DNA of 64,000 nt from Pseudorhodoferax soli (lineage in GTDB: Bacteria > Pseudomonadota > Gammaproteobacteria > Burkholderiales > Burkholderiaceae_C): contig NZ_QPJK01000001.1 in NCBI RefSeq assembly GCF_003337555.1, positions 744,001 through 808,000 on the forward strand, in the 5' to 3' direction. This document shows positions 56,280 through 64,000 of this stretch, in pieces. Position 1 is the stretch's first letter. Every line of letters begins with the position of its first letter. The translations under genes were made by a program, and so were the position numbers. The notes beneath the pieces are model-generated. The model had not been told where the DNA came from, ran no database searches, and saw only the letters and a program-made list of their open reading frames with translations.

Positions 56280-58295
56280 ATGTTCGACACCGCCTTTCTG
56301 GATCTCCCCCCTTTGCAGGGAGCCGCCGGAACGGTGGCGCTGCCGGGCTCCAAGAGCATCTCCAACCGCGTGCTGCTGCTGGCCGCGCTGTCGGCCGGCC
56401 AGACCGTCGTGCGCGACCTGCTGGACTCCGACGACACGCGCGTGATGCTCGCGGCGCTGGCCCAGCTGGGCTGCACCATTGCACGCGAGGGCCATAGCGT
56501 CACCATCACCGGCCTGGACGGCCAACTCGCCACCACCGAGGCCGAGCTGTTCATGGGCAACGCCGGCACCGCCATCCGCCCGCTGACCGCCGTGCTGGCC
56601 CTGCTGGGCGGCAACTTCACGCTGACTGGCGTGCCGCGCATGTACGAACGCCCCATCGGCGACCTCGTCGATGCGCTGGTGCAACTGGGCTGCGCCATCG
56701 GCTACGGCGCCAATCCCGGCTACCCGCCGCTGCAGATCGGCATGCCCGGCGCGCTGCAGCTGGACCAGCCGATCCGCGTGCGCGGCGACGTCTCCAGCCA
56801 GTTCCTGACGGCCCTGCTGCTGGCGCTGCCGCTGGTGGCGCGGCGCGACATCACGGTCGAGGTGGTTGGCGAGCTGATCTCCAAGCCCTATGTGGAGATC
56901 ACGCTGAACCTGCTCGCGCGCTTCGGCATCGCGGTGGCCCGCGAGGGCTGGCAGCGCTTCACGATCCCGGCCGGCAGCCGCTACCAGTCGCCCGGCGAGA
57001 TCCATGTCGAAGCCGACGCCTCCTCGGCCAGCTACTTCGTGGCGCTGGGCGCCATCGCGGCCGATGCTGCCCGGCCGCTGCGCATCGAGGGCGTGGGCGC
57101 GGCCTCCATCCAGGGCGACATCCGTTTCGTCGAAGCCGCTCAGGCCATGGGCGCGACAGTCGAGGCCGGGCCCAACTGGCTGCAGGTGGCGCGCGGCGCC
57201 TGGCCGCTCAAGGCCATCGATCTGGACTGCAACCACATCCCCGACGCGGCCATGACGCTGGCCGTCATGGCGCTGTACGCCGATGGCCCGAGCCGGCTGC
57301 ACAACATCGCCAGCTGGCGCGTCAAGGAGACCGACCGCATCGCCGCCATGGCGGCCGAGCTGCGCAAGTTCGGCGCCGAGGTCGAAGAAGGCCAGGACTA
57401 CCTGCGCATCGTGCCGCCGCCCATCGCGCAGCCCTGGCCCAGCGCCGCCATCCACACCTACGACGACCACCGCGTCGCCATGTGCTTCTCGCTGGCCGCC
57501 TTCCACCGGCTGCGCCCGGGCGCGGTGCCCTCGCAGTCGCCGGTGCGCATCCTCGACCCCAAGTGCGTGGCCAAGACCTTCCCCGACTACTTCGAGGTGC
57601 TGCTTTCGGTTTGCCGCACGCCCACCGCGCAGGTGCCCGTGCTGTGCATCGACGGCCCCACGGCCTCGGGCAAGGGCACGGTGGCCGCGGCCGTGGCGCG
57701 CGCGCTGGGCTACCACTTCCTCGATTCGGGGGCGATGTACCGCATCACGGCCTACGCGGCACTGCGTGCCGATCACGCCATCGGTGCCGAGAACGAAGCC
57801 GCCATCGCCCGCATGGCGGCCACGCTGCCCGTGCGCTTCGACGACGGCCGCATCTGGCTCGACACCGAGGACGTGACCGACGCGATCCGCACCGAGGCCG
57901 CCGGCATGAACGCCTCCAAGGTCTCGGCGCTGCCGGCCGTGCGCGCCGCCCTGGTGGACCTGCAGCTAAGCTTTCGCCGCCTGCCGGGCCTGGTGGCCGA
58001 CGGCCGCGACATGGGCACGGTGATCTTTCCGGCGGCCCCGCTCAAGGTGTACCTGACGGCCAGCGCCGAGCGCCGCGCCGAGCGCCGGCATAAGCAATTG
58101 ATTTCCAAAGGGATTTCAACTACAATCGCCGACCTTCGCGCGGACCTTGAGGCGCGCGACGCACGGGACTCGTCCCGCGCCGTCGCTCCGCTTCGCGCCG
58201 CAGCCGATGCCCTCATCCTGGACAACTCCGATCTCACGGTGCAAGCCTGTGTCGATCGCGTGCTGGCCTGGTGGGATCAGCGGCAGGGCTTCTGA
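56280..58295 (+). CDS. aroA: fused EPSP synthase and cytidylate kinase (AroA-Cmk)
   Basis: This 671-residue fusion joins two enzymes. Residues 1-445 are EPSP synthase of the shikimate pathway: [41 protein letters not shown] and [14 protein letters not shown]. From about residue 452 the protein is cytidylate kinase: [13 protein letters not shown] with P-loop GPTASGKGT at 459-467, [21 protein letters not shown] and [12 protein letters not shown]. No stop or start interrupts the junction at [11 protein letters not shown]. The fused form is known from Comamonadaceae. It contains an internal promoter candidate for rpsA near its 3' end. Confidence 0.96.
   Translation: MFDTAFLDLPPLQGAAGTVALPGSKSISNRVLLLAALSAGQTVVRDLLDSDDTRVMLAALAQLGCTIAREGHSVTITGLDGQLATTEAELFMGNAGTAIRPLTAVLALLGGNFTLTGVPRMYERPIGDLVDALVQLGCAIGYGANPGYPPLQIGMPGALQLDQPIRVRGDVSSQFLTALLLALPLVARRDITVEVVGELISKPYVEITLNLLARFGIAVAREGWQRFTIPAGSRYQSPGEIHVEADASSASYFVALGAIAADAARPLRIEGVGAASIQGDIRFVEAAQAMGATVEAGPNWLQVARGAWPLKAIDLDCNHIPDAAMTLAVMALYADGPSRLHNIASWRVKETDRIAAMAAELRKFGAEVEEGQDYLRIVPPPIAQPWPSAAIHTYDDHRVAMCFSLAAFHRLRPGAVPSQSPVRILDPKCVAKTFPDYFEVLLSVCRTPTAQVPVLCIDGPTASGKGTVAAAVARALGYHFLDSGAMYRITAYAALRADHAIGAENEAAIARMAATLPVRFDDGRIWLDTEDVTDAIRTEAAGMNASKVSALPAVRAALVDLQLSFRRLPGLVADGRDMGTVIFPAAPLKVYLTASAERRAERRHKQLISKGISTTIADLRADLEARDARDSSRAVAPLRAAADALILDNSDLTVQACVDRVLAWWDQRQGF
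58098..58126 (+). promoter_or_regulatory. candidate sigma-70 promoter for rpsA inside aroA-cmk
   Basis: TTGATT (58098-58103) and TACAAT (58121-58126) are separated by exactly 17 bases inside the kinase coding sequence, in an AT-rich stretch. It would give a leader of ~330 bases before rpsA, with a hairpin at 58374-58388. S1 is usually expressed above its upstream genes, so an internal promoter makes sense. Confidence 0.65.
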
Positions 58296-58373
58296 GGCCC
58301 GCACGAAGACAAGGCCCATCCGGCCAGCCCGCGCAGCAAGCGCATCGGCCGGGTGGTTCACAACTCAACCGTC

Positions 58374-58388
58374 GCGGGACGTTCCCGC
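58374..58388 (+). promoter_or_regulatory. short hairpin in the rpsA leader
   Basis: GCGGGA-CGT-TCCCGC is a six-base-pair stem 75 bases before the rpsA start. S1 is known to repress its own translation through leader structure, so a role in autoregulation is possible. The 168 bases between aroA-cmk and rpsA hold no gene. Confidence 0.4.
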
Positions 58389-58463
58389 AACTACCGCCAC
58401 GACAGCCTTAGAAGCCGGCGCAATCGCGCGCAGGCAAAACCTGCTCCGTGGTCAAGGAAATAC

Positions 58464-60152
<1,689 letters not shown>

Positions 60153-60275
60153 TCGTTGCTTGGAAGGCGCACGGGAACCCGCGTTCCTGTGCGACATTCG
60201 TCGGGCCAGCACCCGCGCCCCACTCCGTGGGGCTGCAGGACTGGCCCGATTCCGTTGATGCACCCGTGAACCACC

Positions 60276-60590
60276 ATGACCCGATCCGACCTCGTTGAAG
60301 AACTGGCGGCCCGCTTCAGTCAGTTGACCCACCGCGATGCCGAGCACGCGGTCAAGACCATCCTGGACGCCGTCGGCGACGCCCTGGTCAAGGGCCACCG
60401 CGTGGAGATCCGCGGCTTCGGCAGCTTCTCGATCAACCGGCGTCCACCGCGCATGGGCCGCAACCCGCGCAGTGGCGAGGCCGTGGCCATTCCCGAGAAG
60501 CGCGTGCCGCATTTCAAGCCCGGCAAGGCGCTGCGCGAGGCCGTGGACAAGGGCCCCATCGATGCCGACGAAAGGCGTTACGACCGCTGA
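60276..60590 (+). CDS. ihfB: integration host factor subunit beta
   Basis: This 104-residue HU/IHF-fold DNA-bending protein has [28 protein letters not shown] and the beta-arm [13 protein letters not shown] with the Pro that intercalates into DNA. It works as heterodimer with IHF-alpha. The C-terminal extension [12 protein letters not shown] is acidic/basic and beyond the E. coli end. It lies 123 bases after rpsA, as in many Proteobacteria. Confidence 0.96.
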   Translation: MTRSDLVEELAARFSQLTHRDAEHAVKTILDAVGDALVKGHRVEIRGFGSFSINRRPPRMGRNPRSGEAVAIPEKRVPHFKPGKALREAVDKGPIDADERRYDR

Positions 60591-60654
60591 CGCGGCGTGG
60601 TCGTTCGGGCCTGCGGCCCGACCGTAGAATGCTCCGGATGAGGACATTCGCTTC

Positions 60655-60987
60655 ATGAAGAATCTGGTGTGGCTGCTCAAGTGGATACTGAAGGCAGCCA
60701 TTTTTTTTACCCTGTTCGCATTCGCGCTGAACAACCAGCACGAGGGCGCGGTGCGCTTCTTCTTCGGCACCGAATGGCGGGCGCCCATGGTGCTCGTGGT
60801 GCTGGCTGCGTTCGCGCTGGGCCTGGCGCTCGGCGTGGTCGCCATGGCGCCGCGCTGGTGGCGCCAGCGCCACGCCGCCCGCAGCGTGGTGGTGGAGCCG
60901 CCGGCCCCTGCCCCCATCGTGCCCCCACTGCCCGCCGAGGCCGCCACCGACACCAGCCTGGGCAACGTGCCGCGCCATGGACTTTGA
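60655..60987 (+). CDS. lapA: LapA-domain (DUF1049) inner-membrane protein
   Basis: This 110-residue protein has two hydrophobic helices (about 8-25 and 42-62) joined by NNQHEGAVRFFFG, the LapA/DUF1049 pattern, and a Pro-rich tail. LapA works with LapB in controlling LpxC turnover and LPS supply. It overlaps lapB by 11 bases, consistent with that partnership. Confidence 0.9.
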   Translation: MKNLVWLLKWILKAAIFFTLFAFALNNQHEGAVRFFFGTEWRAPMVLVVLAAFALGLALGVVAMAPRWWRQRHAARSVVVEPPAPAPIVPPLPAEAATDTSLGNVPRHGL

Positions 60988-62134
60988 TCTCGGCTGGATC
61001 CTGCTGGGCCTGCCGGTGGCCTTCGTGCTGGGCTGGCTGGCCTCGCGGCTGGACCTGCGCCAGCTGCGCATCGAGAACCGGCGTGCGCCCAAGGCCTACT
61101 TCAAAGGCCTGAACTACCTGCTCAACGAGCAACAGGACCAGGCCATCGACGCCTTCATCGAGGCAGTGCAGAAGGACCCGGACACGACCGAGCTGCACTT
61201 CGCGCTCGGCAACCTGTTCCGCCGCCGCGGCGAGTACCAGCGCGCCGTGCGCGTGCATGAGCACCTGCTCTCGCGCGCCGACCTCAGCGCCGCCGACCGC
61301 CAACGCGCCCAGCACGACCTCGCGCTGGACTTCCTCAAGGCCGGCCTGCTCGACCGCGCCGAGGACGCGCTGCGCAAGCTCGAGGGCACGCGCTATGAAG
61401 CACAGGCCCTGCTCGCGCTGCTGGCCATCTACGAACGCTCGCGCGACTGGCCGCAGGCCACCGAGATCGCGCAGAAGCTGCAGGACCATGGCGAGGGCAG
61501 CTTCAGCGGCCGCATGGCGCACTACCTGTGCGAGCAGGCCGCTGCGCGCAACGCGGCGGGGGATTCGGAAGGCGCGACGCAATTGCTGGCACGCGCCATC
61601 ACCACCGCGCCGCAGGCGCCGCGCCCGCGCATCGACCAGGCCCTCATGCAGGTCAAGGCCGATCGCCCCGCAGAGGCGCTGCGCACGCTGCTGGAACTGA
61701 GCTCCGTCGCGCCGCAGTCGGTGCCGCTGATCGCCAGCGTCCTGGCGCAGACCGGCAGCGCCGCCGGCCAGGTGCCGCAGGCGCTGGCCGCGCTGCAGGC
61801 CAGCTACGACAGCTTCGCCTCGCTCGACGTGCTGGATGCCATCGTCGCGCTCGAAAGCGCGCAGGGCACGCAGCGCGAACAGGCGCGCCAACGCTACCTC
61901 CAGCACCTGGAGCGCGAGCAATCGCTGGTGGCCACGGCGCGCTGGCTGGCTGGCGAGAAGCTCGAGCACGAACAATTCCACCCGCAGGTGCAGCGCGCCA
62001 TCGAGCACGCCACGCGTCCGCTCACGCGCTACCGCTGCGCCGCCTGCGGCTTCGAGGCCAAGCAGCACTTCTGGCAGTGCCCGGGCTGCCAGGCCTGGGA
62101 CAGCTACCCGCCGCGCCGCGTGGAAGAACTATGA
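60977..62134 (+). CDS. lapB: LPS assembly protein B (TPR protein with rubredoxin-like end)
   Basis: This 385-residue protein has an N-terminal membrane helix (LGWILLGLPVAFVLGWL) followed by about eight TPR-like repeats (such as LHFALGNLFRRRGEYQRAV). A C-terminal rubredoxin-like zinc site uses Cys354, Cys357, Cys368 and Cys371 (CAAC and CPGC). LapB recruits FtsH to degrade LpxC and balances LPS with phospholipid. The stop overlaps hldE1 as ATGA. Confidence 0.95.
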   Translation: MDFDLGWILLGLPVAFVLGWLASRLDLRQLRIENRRAPKAYFKGLNYLLNEQQDQAIDAFIEAVQKDPDTTELHFALGNLFRRRGEYQRAVRVHEHLLSRADLSAADRQRAQHDLALDFLKAGLLDRAEDALRKLEGTRYEAQALLALLAIYERSRDWPQATEIAQKLQDHGEGSFSGRMAHYLCEQAAARNAAGDSEGATQLLARAITTAPQAPRPRIDQALMQVKADRPAEALRTLLELSSVAPQSVPLIASVLAQTGSAAGQVPQALAALQASYDSFASLDVLDAIVALESAQGTQREQARQRYLQHLEREQSLVATARWLAGEKLEHEQFHPQVQRAIEHATRPLTRYRCAACGFEAKQHFWQCPGCQAWDSYPPRRVEEL

Positions 62135-63096
62135 GCACGACACCTGCGCTGCAGCGCAACCCGCTGCCCACCCGCGACGCGCTGGCCGAGGCCCGCGTGC
62201 TCGTCGTCGGCGACGCCATGCTGGACCGCTACTGGTACGGCGCCGTCGACCGCATCTCGCCCGAGGCCCCCGTGCCCGTGGTGCGCGTCACGCGCGAGGA
62301 AGAGCGCATCGGCGCTGCTGCCAACGTGGCCTACAACATCGTCACGCTGGGCGCCCAGGCATCGCTGCTCTCGGTGGTCGGCGACGACGAGGCCAGCCAC
62401 AAGCTCGAAGCCCTGGTGCAAGCCACCGGCATCGTCCCGCACTTCGGCCGCGATCCGCAGATGCGCACCACGGTCAAGCTTCGCGTGATCGGCCGCCAGC
62501 AGCAGCTGCTGCGGCTCGATTTCGAGACCGTGCCCGAGACCGAGACACTGGCATCGCAATCCGCGTTGTTCGACGAACTCATGCCGCAGCACGCCGCCGT
62601 GCTGTTCTCCGACTACGGCAAGGGCGGCCTGGCCCATGTGGCCCAGATGATCCAGGCCGCCCGCGTGGCCGGCAAGGCCGTGCTGATCGACCCCAAGGGC
62701 AGCGACTACTCGCGCTACCGCGGCGCCACGCTGATCACGCCCAACCGCGCCGAGCTGCAGCAGGTGGTGGGGAGCTGGCGCAACGAGGACGAACTGCGCA
62801 CCAAGGCGCAACGCCTGCGCAGCGAACTCGCACTCGAAGGCCTGCTCGTCACGCGCAGCGAGGAAGGCATGACGCTGTACGACGAGCATGGCGAGTCCCA
62901 TGTGGCGGCCCAGGCGCGCGAGGTCTTCGATGTGACGGGTGCGGGCGACACCGTGATCGCCACCATGGCCGCGCTGGTCGCCGCCGGCGCCAGCCTGCGC
63001 GACGCCTTGCCCATGGCCAACAAGGCGGGCGCCATCGTGGTCGGCAAGTTCGGCACGGCCACCGCCAGCTACGACGAACTGTTCGAAGGCCATTGA
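62131..63096 (+). CDS. hldA: D-glycero-beta-D-manno-heptose-7-phosphate kinase domain protein (HldE1/RfaE1)
   Basis: This 321-residue PfkB-family kinase phosphorylates heptose 7-phosphate at C1 on the way to ADP-heptose for LPS core. [26 protein letters not shown] and [17 protein letters not shown] with the catalytic Asp are clear. Only the kinase half is present; the adenylyltransferase half of E. coli HldE is absent and should be elsewhere (RfaE2). Confidence 0.95.
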   Translation: MSTTPALQRNPLPTRDALAEARVLVVGDAMLDRYWYGAVDRISPEAPVPVVRVTREEERIGAAANVAYNIVTLGAQASLLSVVGDDEASHKLEALVQATGIVPHFGRDPQMRTTVKLRVIGRQQQLLRLDFETVPETETLASQSALFDELMPQHAAVLFSDYGKGGLAHVAQMIQAARVAGKAVLIDPKGSDYSRYRGATLITPNRAELQQVVGSWRNEDELRTKAQRLRSELALEGLLVTRSEEGMTLYDEHGESHVAAQAREVFDVTGAGDTVIATMAALVAAGASLRDALPMANKAGAIVVGKFGTATASYDELFEGH

Positions 63097-63097
63097 C

Positions 63098-64000
63098 ATG
63101 ACGAGATACGTGGTCACCGGCGCCGCCGGCTTCATCGGCAGCAACCTCGTCAAGGGCTTGAACGCCCGCGGCGAGACCGACATCATCGCGGTCGACGACC
63201 TCACGCAGGGCGACAAGTTCCGCAACCTCGTGGACCTCGCCATCGCCGACTACGTGGACGCAGCCGACTTCTACACCCGCTTCGACCAGGGCGCGTACGG
63301 ACGCGTCGAGGCCGTGTTCCACGAAGGCGCCTGCAGCGACACCATGGAAGGCAACGGCCAGTACATGATGGCCAACAACTACGCCGTGACGGTCAACCTG
63401 TGGGAGGCCTGCCAGCGCCAGCGCACGCGGCTGCTGTACGCCTCCTCGGCCGCCACCTACGGCGGCTCGGCCGTGTTCAAGGAAGAACCGGCCAATGAGG
63501 CGCCGCTCAACGTCTACGGCTACTCCAAGCTGCTGGTGGACCAGCGCCTGCGCCGCGAGATCGGCACCGCATTCGAGCGCGCCCGCCACCAGACCGTGGG
63601 CTTTCGCTACTTCAACGTCTACGGCCCGCGCGAGCAGCACAAGGGCCGCATGGCCAGCGTGGCCTTCCACCAGTACCACCAGTTCAAGGCCGAGAACCAG
63701 GTGCGCCTGTTCGGCGAGTACGGCGGCTATGCGCCCGGCGAGCAGGAGCGCGACTTCGTCTACATCGACGACGTCGTCGCCGTGAACCTGTGGTTCCTCG
63801 ACCACCCCGAACGCTCCGGCCTGTTCAACCTGGGAACGGGCCGCGCCCAGCCCTTCAACGACGTGGCGCTGGCCGTGGTCAACGCCCGCCGCGGCACCGC
63901 GCTCACGCTCGAGGAAGCCGTCGGCCAGGAAGCCATCGTCTACACCGCGTTTCCCGATGCGCTGCGCGGCAAGTACCAGTGCCACACCCAGGCCGACCTC
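63098..64000 (+). CDS. hldD: ADP-L-glycero-D-manno-heptose 6-epimerase, 3' end outside window
   Basis: This SDR-type epimerase converts ADP-D-glycero-heptose to the L-glycero form. [17 protein letters not shown] binds NADP, NVYGYSK gives the catalytic Tyr-Lys pair, and [15 protein letters not shown] and [12 protein letters not shown] are HldD-specific. 301 codons are visible; about 30 more residues are expected beyond the window. It starts one base after the hldE1 stop. Confidence 0.96.
   Translation, partial: MTRYVVTGAAGFIGSNLVKGLNARGETDIIAVDDLTQGDKFRNLVDLAIADYVDAADFYTRFDQGAYGRVEAVFHEGACSDTMEGNGQYMMANNYAVTVNLWEACQRQRTRLLYASSAATYGGSAVFKEEPANEAPLNVYGYSKLLVDQRLRREIGTAFERARHQTVGFRYFNVYGPREQHKGRMASVAFHQYHQFKAENQVRLFGEYGGYAPGEQERDFVYIDDVVAVNLWFLDHPERSGLFNLGTGRAQPFNDVALAVVNARRGTALTLEEAVGQEAIVYTAFPDALRGKYQCHTQADL

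Overview
The window is a GC-rich, gene-dense stretch of a betaproteobacterial chromosome, most likely from the family Comamonadaceae (Acidovorax/Variovorax-like). The basis is the tmRNA tag peptide ANDERFALAA, a fused aroA-cmk gene, the block gyrA-serC-pheA-tyrA-aroA/cmk-rpsA-ihfB-lapA-lapB-hldE1-hldD, and the overall codon use. This assignment is inferred from the sequence alone. No insertion sequence, prophage, CRISPR array or classical tRNA gene was seen.

Bases 1-9485 hold membrane proteins of unknown role, a flavin-dependent 2-hydroxyacid dehydrogenase, an orphan PEP-CTERM protein, a protein with a LuxR-like helix-turn-helix, and the thyA-folA pair for thymidylate and folate metabolism. 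Bases 9477-13817 encode an alternative heme-copper oxidase: CoxB, a fused subunit I/III, a small membrane protein and a CtaG-like factor. Bases 13865-20603 carry a NUDIX hydrolase, a probably secondary cysteinyl-tRNA synthetase behind a terminator-containing leader, an ACR3/bile-acid-type permease, a TauD-like dioxygenase, a metallophosphoesterase, and a divergent TetR/glutathione-S-transferase pair with twin operators.

Bases 20724-27304 hold exonuclease III and the nitrogen-control block glnG-glnL-DUF4124-glnA, with a sigma-54 promoter and an NtrC site upstream of glnA, then a molybdopterin-binding CinA-like protein. Bases 27276-32901 hold EI24-like, sterol-desaturase-like, polysaccharide-deacetylase-like and beta-propeller genes, rsuA, and a BrkB/YihY-type protein.

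The most distinctive region is 32978-47389. Two complete phosphonate uptake-and-degradation islands lie head to head around an ldhA-like gene. Each has its own divergent LysR regulator, a PhnD-PhnC-PhnE transporter and an iron-type alcohol dehydrogenase. They differ in how phosphonoacetaldehyde is used. Island 1 ends in PhnX, which gives acetaldehyde and phosphate. Island 2 ends in PhnA and PhnY, which oxidise to phosphonoacetate and then give acetate and phosphate. Neither contains the PhnW transaminase that normally makes phosphonoacetaldehyde from 2-aminoethylphosphonate. The paired dehydrogenases instead suggest 2-hydroxyethylphosphonate as the entry substrate (inference).

Bases 47688-64000 hold ssrA (tmRNA), gph, ubiG and ompA on the minus strand, then the plus-strand housekeeping block from gyrA through amino-acid biosynthesis, ribosomal protein S1, IHF-beta, LPS-assembly genes and the heptose pathway. 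The last gene, hldD, is cut by the window edge.
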